A stretch of 64,000 nucleotides of DNA, from contig NZ_JBHTDC010000001.1 of NCBI RefSeq assembly GCF_042666435.1, positions 1,302,001 to 1,366,000 of the forward strand. Direction: 5' to 3'. The position numbers were made by a program, and so were the translations under genes. Shown here piece after piece: positions 8,261 through 16,998 of the stretch; position 1 is the first letter of the stretch; every line of letters begins with the position of its first letter. Origin of the DNA: Allosphingosinicella sp042666435 (GTDB taxonomy: Bacteria; Pseudomonadota; Alphaproteobacteria; Sphingomonadales; Sphingomonadaceae). The notes under the pieces were generated by a model, which was not told the origin of the DNA, searched no databases, and worked only from the letters and a program-made list of their open reading frames with translations.

Positions 8261-9646
8261 TCAGCACTCGACCACATTGACGGCGAGGCCGCCGAGCGAG
8301 GTCTCCTTGTAGCGCTCGTTCATGTCGAGGCCGGTCTTGCGCATCGTCTCGATCACCTGGTCGAGGCTCACCCGGTGGGTGCCGTCGCCGACCAAAGCGA
8401 GGCGCGAGGCCTCCAGCGCCTTGACCGCGCCGACGGCGTTGCGCTCGATGCAGGGCACCTGGACGAGCCCGCCGACCGGATCGCAGGTGAGGCCGAGATT
8501 ATGCTCCATGCCGATCTCGGCGGCATTCTCGACCTGGCTCGGAGAGCCGCCCATCGCGGCGGTGAGCCCGGCGGCGGCCATCGAGCAGGCGACCCCCACC
8601 TCGCCCTGACAGCCGACCTCGGCGCCGGATATAGAGGCATTCTCCTTGAACAACGAACCGATCGCCGCGGCGGTGAGGAGGAAGATGCGGACGCCTTCGT
8701 CGGATGCGCGGGGGGTGAAGCGCTGGTAGTAACGCAGCACCGCCGGCACGATCCCGGCGGCGCCGTTGGTGGGAGCGGTGACGACGCGGCTGCCGGCGGC
8801 ATTCTCCTCGTTGACCGCCAGCGCCCACAGATTGACCCAGTCGAGAACGGTCAGCGGATCGGACAAGGTGCGCTCGGCCCGTTCGCGGAGCAAAGCGTGG
8901 AGCGCGGGCGCGCGGCGCTTCACCTTGAGTCCGCCGGGAAGGATGCCGTCGATCGTCATGCCGCGGTCGATGCAGGCGGACATGGCGTCGGCGATGGCGG
9001 CCAGGCCGCGGTCTATCTCCTCGTCGCCAAGGCCGGCGCGTTCGTTGGCGAGGGCGATTTCGGCTATGGTCAGGCCTTCTCGCGCCGCGATGGCGAGCAA
9101 TTCATCGGCGGAATGATAATTGAAGGGCACGTCCCAGCCGCCTTCGGGCGGGGCGTTGCGGCCGACGGTCGCCTCATCGACGATCGCGCCGCCGCCGATG
9201 GAATAATAGACCTGGCTGACGAGCGTGTCGCCGGCCTCGTCGATCGCTGCGAAGCGCATGCCGTTGGAATGATGCGGCAGCCGCTCGCGCTGGAGGAAAC
9301 GAAGGTCGCGCGCCTCGACGAACTCGACATTCCTGGCTCCGGCAAGGTCGATCCGCGCCGTCTCGCGATTCCGCGCGACGATAGAGTCGGCCCTATCGGG
9401 ATCGAGCGTGTGCGGCCGCTCGCCCGACAGGCCGAGCAGAATCGCGCGGTCGGTGGCGTGGCCCTTGCCCGTAAGGGCGAGCGAGCCGTACAGGTCGACC
9501 TCGACGCGCAGGGTCGCCTCGATCAGATTCCTGGCGACCAGCATCTCGACAAAGTCGCATGCCGCCGTCATCGGCCCCATCGTGTGCGAACTGGAAGGAC
9601 CCACCCCGATCTTGAACAGATCGAAGACACTGGCGACCACAGGCAT
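8261..9646 (-). CDS. sdaA: L-serine ammonia-lyase, iron-sulfur dependent
   Basis: A 461-residue single-chain L-serine dehydratase that turns L-serine into pyruvate and ammonia. The N-terminal VGPSSSHTMGPM motif, the segment GCQGEVGVACSMAAAG and the later TCDPVGGLVQVPC with its cysteines fit the oxygen-sensitive [4Fe-4S] enzymes. Length is normal for the single-chain type that fuses the alpha and beta domains. It precedes the DSD1-type gene by 2 bp, so the pair is probably one transcript. It is divergent from pabB, with 78 bp between starts for both promoters. Confidence 0.94.
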   Translation of the reverse strand: MPVVASVFDLFKIGVGPSSSHTMGPMTAACDFVEMLVARNLIEATLRVEVDLYGSLALTGKGHATDRAILLGLSGERPHTLDPDRADSIVARNRETARIDLAGARNVEFVEARDLRFLQRERLPHHSNGMRFAAIDEAGDTLVSQVYYSIGGGAIVDEATVGRNAPPEGGWDVPFNYHSADELLAIAAREGLTIAEIALANERAGLGDEEIDRGLAAIADAMSACIDRGMTIDGILPGGLKVKRRAPALHALLRERAERTLSDPLTVLDWVNLWALAVNEENAAGSRVVTAPTNGAAGIVPAVLRYYQRFTPRASDEGVRIFLLTAAAIGSLFKENASISGAEVGCQGEVGVACSMAAAGLTAAMGGSPSQVENAAEIGMEHNLGLTCDPVGGLVQVPCIERNAVGAVKALEASRLALVGDGTHRVSLDQVIETMRKTGLDMNERYKETSLGGLAVNVVEC

Positions 9647-9724
9647 TCTCCTTGGCGGCCCAGAAGCGGGCCAGCCCGGGCCGGGACATGCGCCGCGTCC
9701 ACGAATATGGCAAGCGCCCGACGC

Positions 9725-11515
9725 ATGATCGATGCCAGCCTCCCCTTCGTCCTGCTGGACGATGCCGGCGACGCCGCGATCGGTTCGTCACGGCTCTTCA
9801 CGGGGGCGGTCGAAATCGTGGAGACGCGGGAGCCGGCGGAGGTGCGCGCCTGCCTTGGAAGGGTTCGCGAGGCGGCGGAGCGAGGGCTTCATGCGGCGGG
9901 ATTCCTGTCCTACGAGGCGGGATATTCGCTGGAGGCGAAGCTCGAGCCGCTTGGGCGCCGCCCTCCCCGCGAAGCTCCCCCCCTGCTCTGGTTCGGCCTG
10001 TTCGAAGGCTGTGACGAGATCGAGCCTGCGCAGGTGCCGAGTCTGCTGCCGGACCCGGCGTCCGCCTGGACGGCGGCGCCTCGCCCGCTTATCGCCCAAG
10101 AGGATCACGCCGAGGCGGTCGCGCGGGTGAAGGCGCATATCCTGGCCGGCGACATCTACCAGGCGAACCTCACCTTTCCGGCGGAGGTCCGCACCGCCGG
10201 CAGCCCGCTCGGCGTCTATGCGGCGCTTCGCCCCCGCGCCCGCGCCGGCCATGGCGGCCTGGTCTTCACCGGCGCGCACTGGCTGCTGTCTTTCTCGCCC
10301 GAGCTTTTCTTCACCCTGGAACGCGGCCGCGTCACCACGAGGCCGATGAAAGGGACCGCGGCGCGCCATGCCGATGCCGCCGACGACGCGGCCGAGGCGG
10401 CCGCGCTGCGCGAAGATCCCAAGCAGCGCGCCGAAAATCTGATGATCGTCGATCTCCTGCGCAACGATTTGTCGCGCGTATCGCGGCCGGGCAGCGTCAA
10501 GGTGCCCTCGCTATTCGCCGTCGAGACCTATCCGACCGTCCACCAGATGACGTCCACCGTCACATCGGAGCTGGAATCAGGCGTCGATCCGATCCGCCTC
10601 GTCGAGGCGATCTTCCCCTGCGGTTCGATCACCGGCGCGCCCAAGATCAGGGCGATGGAGCTGATCTCCGAAATCGAAGGCCATCCGCGCCATGCCTATA
10701 CCGGCGCGATGGGGAGGGTTGCGCCAGGCGGCGAAGCATCGTTCAATGTCGCCATTCGCACGATAATCCTGAAGGAAGGAGACGATCGCGGCGTGATGGG
10801 ATTGGGTTCGGCTATCGTGGCAGACAGCCACGCCGGCGACGAGTGGCGCGAATGCCTGGCGAAGGGGGCGTTCGCGCACGATCCGGCACGACGATTCGAC
10901 CTGATCGAGACGATGCGTTTCGATCCGCGCGAAGGCGTCGCCGAGCTCGATCTCCACATGGCCCGGATGAAGGCGAGCGCGGAGGCGCTGGGCTTCCCGT
11001 TCAGCCGCCACGAAGCGCGTAACGAATTGCAGGCGGCGACCTTCCGGCTGCGCGAGCCCAGGAAGCTGCGCCTGCTTGTGTCGAAGAGCGGCGCCATCGC
11101 CATCGAGAGCCGCCGGCTGCCGCCCGATCCCGAGGCTCCGGTCGGAGTCGCGATCGTGCCACGACCCGTCCCGCGCGACGATTTCCGGCTGTCCCACAAG
11201 ACCAGCGACCGCGCCTTCCACGATGAAGCGCGCGCCACCGCGGGGACGTTCGAGATCGTGTTCGAGGACGAGGACGGATTCCTGACCGAGGGCAGCTTCA
11301 CCAGCCTCTTCGTCGAGCGCGACGGGCGGCTGGTGACTCCGCCTTTGGCGCGCGGCCTGCTGCCCGGCATACTCCGCTCGCGCCTGATCGCCAGCGGAGA
11401 GGCTGAGGAGGGCGACGTGCGCGCGGTCGACCTGGCGGGAGGATTCTTCATCGGCAACGCGGTTCGCGGGCTGCTCCCGGCCGTCGTCAGGAGGAGTTCA
11501 GCCGCGACGTTCTAA
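9725..11515 (+). CDS. pabB: PabB-PabC fusion: aminodeoxychorismate synthase component I with lyase domain
   Basis: A 596-residue bifunctional folate-pathway protein. Residues about 1-370 are a chorismate-binding domain (GDIYQANLTF, MIVDLLRNDLSRV, GSITGAPKIRAMEL, YTGAMGRV). Residues about 380-596 are a class IV aminotransferase-type PabC domain (HKTSDRAFHDEA with the PLP lysine, then FLTEGSFTSLFV). Together they would make 4-amino-4-deoxychorismate and release p-aminobenzoate; the glutaminase PabA is not in the window. The frame stays open far upstream, antisense to sdaA, but homology begins at the ATG at 9725. Fusion of pabB and pabC is known in several proteobacteria. Confidence 0.93.
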   Translation: MIDASLPFVLLDDAGDAAIGSSRLFTGAVEIVETREPAEVRACLGRVREAAERGLHAAGFLSYEAGYSLEAKLEPLGRRPPREAPPLLWFGLFEGCDEIEPAQVPSLLPDPASAWTAAPRPLIAQEDHAEAVARVKAHILAGDIYQANLTFPAEVRTAGSPLGVYAALRPRARAGHGGLVFTGAHWLLSFSPELFFTLERGRVTTRPMKGTAARHADAADDAAEAAALREDPKQRAENLMIVDLLRNDLSRVSRPGSVKVPSLFAVETYPTVHQMTSTVTSELESGVDPIRLVEAIFPCGSITGAPKIRAMELISEIEGHPRHAYTGAMGRVAPGGEASFNVAIRTIILKEGDDRGVMGLGSAIVADSHAGDEWRECLAKGAFAHDPARRFDLIETMRFDPREGVAELDLHMARMKASAEALGFPFSRHEARNELQAATFRLREPRKLRLLVSKSGAIAIESRRLPPDPEAPVGVAIVPRPVPRDDFRLSHKTSDRAFHDEARATAGTFEIVFEDEDGFLTEGSFTSLFVERDGRLVTPPLARGLLPGILRSRLIASGEAEEGDVRAVDLAGGFFIGNAVRGLLPAVVRRSSAATF

Positions 11516-11539
11516 TATCGATCCGAACGGAGGCTATCG

Positions 11540-12025
11540 ATGAACAGACGCACCATGATCGCAGCCGGCGGCGCGACCTTGCTCGGCGGCTATGCGCTGC
11601 TCGGCCGCGGCGGCAGCTCCCACGCCCGCGAGGGAAATTTCGAGATTCAGCTGAGCGAGGCTGAGTGGCGGAAGCGGCTGTCGCTCGAACAATATGCCGT
11701 GCTGCGCCGGGAGAGTACCGAGCGCGCCGGATCGAGCCCGCTCAACAAGGAGAAGCGCAAGGGCATCTATGCCTGCGCCGGCTGCGGGCTGCCGCTTTAT
11801 TCGTCCGCCACAAAGTTCGAGAGCGGCACCGGCTGGCCGAGCTTCTGGAAGCCGCTCCCCAACGCCGTCGGAACGCGGCCCGACAACAGCCTCTTCTTCA
11901 CCCGCACCGAGGTCCATTGCCGGCGCTGCGGCGGCCATATCGGCCATGTCTTCGAGGATGGACCCAGGCCGACCGGCCTGCGCTACTGCATGAACGGCGA
12001 CGCGATGACGTTCCGGCCGGCATGA
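11540..12025 (+). CDS. msrB: Peptide-methionine (R)-S-oxide reductase MsrB, exported
   Basis: A 161-residue MsrB with two zinc CxxC pairs (YACAGCGLP and HCRRCGGH) and the catalytic Cys in GLRYCMNGDAM. The core GTGWPSFWKP and GHIGHVFEDGP is standard. An N-terminal MNRRTMIAAGGATLLGGYALL looks like a Tat-type or plain export signal, so the enzyme probably repairs oxidised methionine in the periplasm. GGAGGC lies just upstream of the ATG. It overlaps msrA by 4 nt (ATGA), forming a coupled pair that covers both methionine sulfoxide stereoisomers. Confidence 0.94.
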   Translation: MNRRTMIAAGGATLLGGYALLGRGGSSHAREGNFEIQLSEAEWRKRLSLEQYAVLRRESTERAGSSPLNKEKRKGIYACAGCGLPLYSSATKFESGTGWPSFWKPLPNAVGTRPDNSLFFTRTEVHCRRCGGHIGHVFEDGPRPTGLRYCMNGDAMTFRPA

Positions 12026-12612
12026 AGCGCCTTCTGGTCCTGATCGCGGCGGCGCTGGCGACGCCCGCCATGGCGGCGGAAACCGAGACCGCCATCCTCG
12101 CCGGCGGCTGCTTCTGGGGCGTCGAGGGCGTGTTCGAGCATGTCAACGGCGTGCGCGAGGTCGTCTCGGGCTATGCCGGCGGCGAAGCGGGAGATGCCAG
12201 CTACGCCAGGGTCAGTCGCGGCGGGACCGGCCATGCCGAAGCGGTGCGCATCCGCTACGATTCCGCGCAGGTCAGCTACGGCCAGTTGCTGCGCATCTAT
12301 TTCACGGTGGCGCACGATCCCACCCAGCTCAACCGGCAGGGGCCCGATGTCGGCGCCAGCTATCGCTCCGCCATTTTTCCGCGCGACGAGGGCCAGCGGC
12401 GCGTCGCCTCGGCCTATATCGAGGCGCTGAACGAGGCGAGGACCGGCGGACGGCCGATCGTGACGACGCTGGAAAGCGGAAGCTTCTACCCGGCCGAGAC
12501 GGAGCACCAGGATTTCATGGAGAAGAATCCCCGCCATCCCTATATCCGCGCCCACGACGCGCCCAAGCTGGTCGCGCTGAAGCGCCGCTTTCCGGCGCTG
12601 TGGAAGCCATAG
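12022..12612 (+). CDS. msrA: Peptide-methionine (S)-S-oxide reductase MsrA, exported
   Basis: A 196-residue MsrA with the catalytic motif GGCFWGVEGVF directly after a signal peptide (MKRLLVLIAAALATPAMAA). Other family stretches are SGYAGG, TGHAEAVRIRYD, YFTVAHDPTQLNRQGPD and ETEHQDFM. I use the ATG at 12022, which overlaps the msrB stop, because the signal peptide begins there; the frame is open upstream but only antisense or shifted relative to msrB. Exported MsrA together with exported MsrB would protect cell-envelope proteins from oxidation. The transcript likely ends at the palindromic element just downstream. Confidence 0.95.
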   Translation: MKRLLVLIAAALATPAMAAETETAILAGGCFWGVEGVFEHVNGVREVVSGYAGGEAGDASYARVSRGGTGHAEAVRIRYDSAQVSYGQLLRIYFTVAHDPTQLNRQGPDVGASYRSAIFPRDEGQRRVASAYIEALNEARTGGRPIVTTLESGSFYPAETEHQDFMEKNPRHPYIRAHDAPKLVALKRRFPALWKP

Positions 12613-12625
12613 ACCTTCCGGCTCA

Positions 12626-12709
12626 CCTCGTCATTCCAGCGAAAGCTGGAATCTCCCTTGTTCGGAAGGATTAAAAGAGATCCCAGCTTTCGCCGGGATG
12701 ACGATGAGG
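12626..12709. repeat. Palindromic repeat element (REP-like), also a likely two-way terminator
   Basis: Two hairpins lie in inverted orientation. The first is ATTCCAGC-GAAA-GCTGGAAT (12633-12652) and the second is built on ATCCCAGC and GCCGGGAT (12680-12699). The outer arms CCTCGTCAT and ATGACGATGAGG also pair, so the whole block can fold into one long stem. It sits between the convergent msrA and pdeM stops and could end transcripts from both sides. The core CCAGCGAAAGCTGG returns at 45962-46046 and, degenerate, at 54005-54053. Confidence 0.75.
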
Positions 12710-12718
12710 CGAACCGGC

Positions 12719-13381
12719 TCAGGCCGCGATCGGGAATCTCAGCAGCCGATCGGCCACCGGCACCAGCGCCTCGGCCCGGCCGCCCACCGCCCGCGCGATT
12801 TCCGGATGGCCGGCATCGAGGCCGCCGGTGAGCGCCCCAAATGCGGGCAGGATGAGCTTCGTGCCGGTGGCGACGAAGCAGCGCCGCGACACCTGCCGGC
12901 CGCGCCGGGTGATCCGCAGCTTGGGGTGGAAATGCCCCGAAATCTCAGGCCGCGCCTCGGCGGGGTCGGCCTGGTGACGCAGGATCAGCCCGTCCACCTC
13001 CGCCTCCTCGACGAGCAGGCCGCCGCAATGGTCCGCGAACCCCGGATCGTGGTTGCCGATGATCCAGGTCCATCGCGTCGATGCGGTGAGCCCGGTCAGC
13101 ATTTCACGCGCCCGTTCGGGCAGCCGATCGCAGCCGTGACGGTCGTGGAAGCTGTCGCCCAGGCACCAGATTTCCCGCGCCGCCGTGCTCGCCGCCAGCG
13201 CCGCCAGATCGGACAGGGTCGCCATCGAATCGTAGGGCGGCAGCATCTGGCCCAGCCGCGCGAACCAGCTGGCTTTCTCCAGATGCAGGTCGGCCACCAG
13301 CAGCGCGCCGCGCGCCGGCCAGAACAGAGCGCCCTGCGGCAGCGCCATCAATTCGTGTCCAGAGAACGAAAAGCGAACCAT
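12719..13381 (-). CDS. pdeM: Ligase-associated DNA damage response endonuclease PdeM
   Basis: A 220-residue calcineurin-like phosphoesterase. Metal-binding motifs are LLVADLHLEKASWF, CLGDSFHD, IIGNHDPGF and SGHFHPKLRI, the pattern of PdeM proteins. In many bacteria PdeM genes cluster with an ATP-dependent DNA ligase, a DEXH helicase and a YSH-type exonuclease; none of these partners is next to it here. It probably acts as a nuclease in DNA repair, but that is known only from its genetic association. It converges on msrA across the palindromic repeat. Confidence 0.88.
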   Translation of the reverse strand: MVRFSFSGHELMALPQGALFWPARGALLVADLHLEKASWFARLGQMLPPYDSMATLSDLAALAASTAAREIWCLGDSFHDRHGCDRLPERAREMLTGLTASTRWTWIIGNHDPGFADHCGGLLVEEAEVDGLILRHQADPAEARPEISGHFHPKLRITRRGRQVSRRCFVATGTKLILPAFGALTGGLDAGHPEIARAVGGRAEALVPVADRLLRFPIAA

Positions 13382-13426
13382 CGCGCTTGCTATAAAGCGG
13401 ACCGTGCCGCGTTCAAGCGCCTCGCG

Positions 13427-13588
13427 TCATGCGGTCAGATCCGTCGCCGTGGCGGCGCTCTCGGTCGGCGCGGATCGCGGCGAGGGATCGACGTCGCCGG
13501 GCGCGGTCGCCCAGAACAGGATCGCGCCGGCGATGAAGCCCTGCGCGACCAGGGCGAACGGATTTTGCAGCTTCTGCTTGATGCTCAT
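13427..13588 (-). CDS. Small single-span membrane protein, unknown
   Basis: A 53-residue open frame: MSIKQKLQNPFALVAQG, then a hydrophobic span (FIAGAILFWATA), then a polar Pro/Ser/Thr/Ala tail ending TATDLTA. The positive N-terminus suggests an N-in, C-out topology. It lies alone between pdeM and the histidine kinase on the same strand, 46 bp upstream of the pdeM start. The frame and the amphipathic/hydrophobic layout look genuine, but I know no family for it, and the upstream initiation region (GAGAGCAAGATA) is only moderate. Confidence 0.55.
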   Translation of the reverse strand: MSIKQKLQNPFALVAQGFIAGAILFWATAPGDVDPSPRSAPTESAATATDLTA

Positions 13589-13822
13589 TATCTTGCTCTC
13601 AGTCCGCAGACTGCCTTTCGGAAACGCCTACATCACCGGTGGGTCGTCCTTGCGGGAGGCGCGCGCCGGGAGTCGCCGTCTGCTCCCCGCGACCTAGACC
13701 GGAGATGAATCCGGAGGGAGCGGCGCGAGACGAAGGTGCGGGACCCGGCGACGAAGCTGCATTTGGAAACGACCCCGGCCGTGGTCAATCCCGCAATTTC
13801 AACAGGTCGCCGTGCGGCCAGC

Positions 13823-15493
13823 CTAAGCGGAGCGAAGCGACAAAGAGGCGATGGCCGGCAATTGCCCCGCCACCACAGCCGCCAGCTGGTCCATGCTGAA
13901 CGGCTTGCGCAGCACAGGGCCGTCGGTGCCGAGTGCCCGTTCGATCTCGTCTGTCTCGGCATAGCCGGTGACGAAGACGATCGGCAGACCGGGGTGCGTC
14001 TTGCGGAGGGCGCGGGCGACATCGGCGCCGTGCATCCCGGGCATCGCGAAATCGAGCAGCAGCAGATCGGGCGTGGCGGCGGTGACCTTGCCGATCCCTT
14101 CCTCGCCGCTGGCGGCCTCGACGACGGCATAGCCGAGTTCCTTCAGCGAATCGGCAAGGAAGGCCCGGACGTCGTTGTCGTCGTCGATGACAAGGATCGT
14201 CGCAGCGCGGCGCCCGCCGGGCGCGTCGGCCGCGGGTTCCCCGCCCTCGGTGACGGTGCCCGCATTCGCCTCGGCGACAGGCAGCAGGATATGGACGACC
14301 GTCCCGGCGCCGACCTCGCTCTCGATGCGCACGGTGCCGCCGGACTGGTGGGTAACGCCATAGACCTGCGACAGCCCCAGCCCGGTGCCCTTGCCGAGCG
14401 GCTTGGTCGAGTAGAAGGGCTCGGTGGCGCGGGCGAGCACGTCGGCGGTCATGCCCTGGCCGGTGTCGCTCACCGATATGCGGACATAGTCGCCTTCGGC
14501 AGCGTCCGGCGCGGTCGTCAGCCTGACCAATTCGGTGGCGATGGCGAGGGTGCCGCCCTCCGGCATCGCGTCGCGCGCGTTGATGGCGAGATTGAGCAAA
14601 GCGTTTTCGAGCTGGTTGGCGTCGCATCGGGCATGGCCCACGTCGGCGCCGAGGTTCGTCTCGACCGCGATCTTGCGGCCGATCGTGTGGCGAAGCAGGT
14701 CCTTCATGTTGGCGATGACCTCGTTCACGCCGACCGCGGCCATGCTGATCCGCTGGACGCGCGAGAAAGCGAGGAGCTGGCCGGCGAGCTTGGCGCCGCG
14801 CCGTGCCGATTCGAGGCCTGTCTCGGCCATCCGCTTCAGCCGCTCATCCTCGATCCGCATGGCGATGAATTCGAGCCCGCCGATGATCGGCGTCAGCAGA
14901 TTGTTGAAATCATGGGCTATACCTCCGGTCAGCTGGCCGACCGCCTCCATCTTCTGCGCCTGGCGCAGCGCCTCCTCGGCCCGAAGCCGCTCGCCGACCT
15001 CGGCCTGCAGGCGGTCCAAAGCGGAGCGGAGATCGGCGGTGCGCTCCTCCACCCTCTTCTCCAGCGTGTCGTTGAGCTCGCGCAAGGCGGCTTCGGCGCG
15101 CTTGGCGTCGGTAATGTCATGGGCCACGCCGATGAAGCCGGCATGATCGCCGTCCGGCCCCCAGCGGGGCTGCGACGTGGAGCGCAACCAGCGCCACTCG
15201 CCGTCGCAGCGGCGGTAGCGCGCCTCCAGCACGAACGGTTTCAGCGTCGCCTCGCCGGCAATGGATTGGGCGACGATCCGGTCATGGTCTTCTTCGTGGA
15301 GGATCGTCCGCCAATCGAAATCGACGCAATCCGCATAGGAGACGCCGAGGAAGTCGACATAAGCGCGGTTGACGAAGCCGCGCTTGCGGTCGAGCTTGGT
15401 CACCCACATCGGCACCGGCGCGCTGTCGGCGATCAGACGGAAACGATCCTCGCTCTCGCGCAGCGCCCGATCGGAATCGACGCGCTTCGTCAT
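13823..15493 (-). CDS. Hybrid sensor histidine kinase / response regulator with PAS domain
   Basis: A 556-residue soluble hybrid kinase with no membrane span. Order: PAS domain (about 10-130, ending HDITDAKRAEAAL), coiled coil (LEKRVEERTADLRSALDRL), His kinase core with phospho-acceptor His about 194 (GGIAHDFNNLLTP), ATPase boxes (NLAINARDAMP, DTGQGM, GTGLGLSQVYG), then a receiver domain with the phospho-acceptor Asp about 480 (LLLLDFAMPG) and RKPF. The HDFNN motif marks the NtrB-like/HWE-unrelated class common in sphingomonads. No partner regulator is adjacent. The PAS domain lacks the NCRFLQ cysteine motif of LOV blue-light sensors, so the input is unknown. A TTG at 15508 is an alternative start. 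Confidence 0.93.
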   Translation of the reverse strand: MTKRVDSDRALRESEDRFRLIADSAPVPMWVTKLDRKRGFVNRAYVDFLGVSYADCVDFDWRTILHEEDHDRIVAQSIAGEATLKPFVLEARYRRCDGEWRWLRSTSQPRWGPDGDHAGFIGVAHDITDAKRAEAALRELNDTLEKRVEERTADLRSALDRLQAEVGERLRAEEALRQAQKMEAVGQLTGGIAHDFNNLLTPIIGGLEFIAMRIEDERLKRMAETGLESARRGAKLAGQLLAFSRVQRISMAAVGVNEVIANMKDLLRHTIGRKIAVETNLGADVGHARCDANQLENALLNLAINARDAMPEGGTLAIATELVRLTTAPDAAEGDYVRISVSDTGQGMTADVLARATEPFYSTKPLGKGTGLGLSQVYGVTHQSGGTVRIESEVGAGTVVHILLPVAEANAGTVTEGGEPAADAPGGRRAATILVIDDDNDVRAFLADSLKELGYAVVEAASGEEGIGKVTAATPDLLLLDFAMPGMHGADVARALRKTHPGLPIVFVTGYAETDEIERALGTDGPVLRKPFSMDQLAAVVAGQLPAIASLSLRSA

Positions 15494-15627
15494 GCGTCGG
15501 ACGCCCAAGGGCTGCGGGGCAAGTCGCCATATACGGCACGCGGCATGACGCTACGCTCCACTCAATCGTCGCCCGCCGCCCCGAAGGGATCGTAGCGGCG
15601 ACGTTCCGATTGCGGAAGCCCTCGCGT

Positions 15628-16824
15628 TCAACCCGCCTTTCGCGCGTGCATTTCCGCCGCCTCGAGCAGGCGCAGCACGTTGCCGCTCCAGATTTTCTCG
15701 ATATCCTCGTCGCTATATCCGGCCTGCCGAAGGCGGGCGGTGATCTTCGGCAAGGCGGCGACATCCTCCATGCCGGCGAGCCCGCCGCCGCCGTCCCAGT
15801 CGGCGCCCAAGCCGACATGGTCGACGCCCATCACGTCGATGGCGTGGAGGATGCTCTTCATGAACAGGTCGAAATCGCCCTCGTTATTGGGCTGGCGGGC
15901 GTCGAGCGCGGCCTTGTCGGCGACAAGCTGACGCCGTTCGGCCGGCGAGAGGTCGAGCCACCTCGCTTGCCGCTTTTCGATCGCCGAGCGTTCGTCGCTG
16001 CTGTCGCCCGCCGCCAGGAACAGGCTGTTGATCTGCATCACCCCGCCCGCCGCGGCGAGCTTGCGCAGGCGCGCGTCGTCGATATTGCGGGGATGGTCGT
16101 AGAGCGCTTTGGGACCGGAATGGGACAGGATGATCGGCGTTCTCGACAGGGCCAGGAGATCGTCGAACGCGGCGTCGGACGAATGGCTTCCGTCGATCAC
16201 CATGCCGAGCCGGTTCATCTCCTTCACCCATTGCTCGCCCAGCGGGCTGAGGCCGTTCCACCGCGGCGTGTCGGTGGTGCTGTCGGCGAACTGATTGTTG
16301 CGGGAATGGACCGGCCCCGCCATGCGCACACCGAGCTTGTAGAAGGTCTCCAGCAAAGAGAGGTCGTTGCCCAGCGGATAGCTGTTCTCGATGCTCTGAT
16401 AGACGATGCGCTTTCCCGCCTTGTGAATACGCTCGGCGTCGGCGGCGGTGGTGGCGAGTTCCAGCTTGTCGCGATTCCGGTTCACCACGCGCTGGATCGC
16501 CGTCGCGCGCAGCAGGGCCGCGTCTCGCGCCTGGGCGAAGCCTTCCGGGGTGAGCGGTCCCTGCGGCGTGTAGATGACGAAGAAGCCGCCATCGAGCCCG
16601 CCCGCCGCCATCCGCGGGATATCGGTTTGGGTCTGATCCCAATGATATTCGTGCCATTCGTCGAACGCCCAACCGGGCCTTTCGAAATGCGCGGGAGTGT
16701 CGAGATGGGTATCGAGCACCAGCATCTGCTCATGCGCGAGCCGGTCGACCGGGCTGACCGTGTCGTGGGCGAGGGCCGGCATGGCGACGGCGAGGACCAA
16801 AGCGGATACAAAAAAAGGGCGCAT
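15628..16824 (-). CDS. Membrane dipeptidase, peptidase family M19, exported
   Basis: A 398-residue renal-dipeptidase-like zinc hydrolase with an N-terminal signal peptide (MRPFFVSALVLAVAMPALAH). Metal ligands fit the family: DTHLDTP near residue 40, an IENSYPLG segment, DGSHSSDAAF, ILSHSGPKAL and the closing GADWDGGGGL. M19 enzymes cleave dipeptides, including those with a D-residue at the C-terminal position. It is probably periplasmic. It is monocistronic, with about 170 bp upstream to the next gene on the same strand. Confidence 0.93.
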   Translation of the reverse strand: MRPFFVSALVLAVAMPALAHDTVSPVDRLAHEQMLVLDTHLDTPAHFERPGWAFDEWHEYHWDQTQTDIPRMAAGGLDGGFFVIYTPQGPLTPEGFAQARDAALLRATAIQRVVNRNRDKLELATTAADAERIHKAGKRIVYQSIENSYPLGNDLSLLETFYKLGVRMAGPVHSRNNQFADSTTDTPRWNGLSPLGEQWVKEMNRLGMVIDGSHSSDAAFDDLLALSRTPIILSHSGPKALYDHPRNIDDARLRKLAAAGGVMQINSLFLAAGDSSDERSAIEKRQARWLDLSPAERRQLVADKAALDARQPNNEGDFDLFMKSILHAIDVMGVDHVGLGADWDGGGGLAGMEDVAALPKITARLRQAGYSDEDIEKIWSGNVLRLLEAAEMHARKAG

Positions 16825-16998
16825 GGGGCGGTCGTTCCTTGAATGAACCTTGAGCGGCGGATCCGACGAACCGAATCGCCCCGATGTGCCAGAAGCCCAT
16901 GGCCTCTGTCACGGTCCCGGATCATTTCCGCTCATCCCGAAGGATCAAGCGCCTCGATTGGAACGACGGGGAGCCCCGCCGGAACGCCCGCCGGAGCG

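Noticed and set aside
8375..9724. Long plus-strand open frame continuous with pabB
   Set aside because: It is antisense to sdaA, shows low-complexity Gly/Ala/Asp composition and no homology; pabB homology starts at 9725. High GC creates such open frames opposite real genes.
16825..16998. Possible small genes between the M19 dipeptidase and the exported protein
   Set aside because: Frames here have neither ribosome binding sites nor sensible composition; the space probably holds the dipeptidase promoter.
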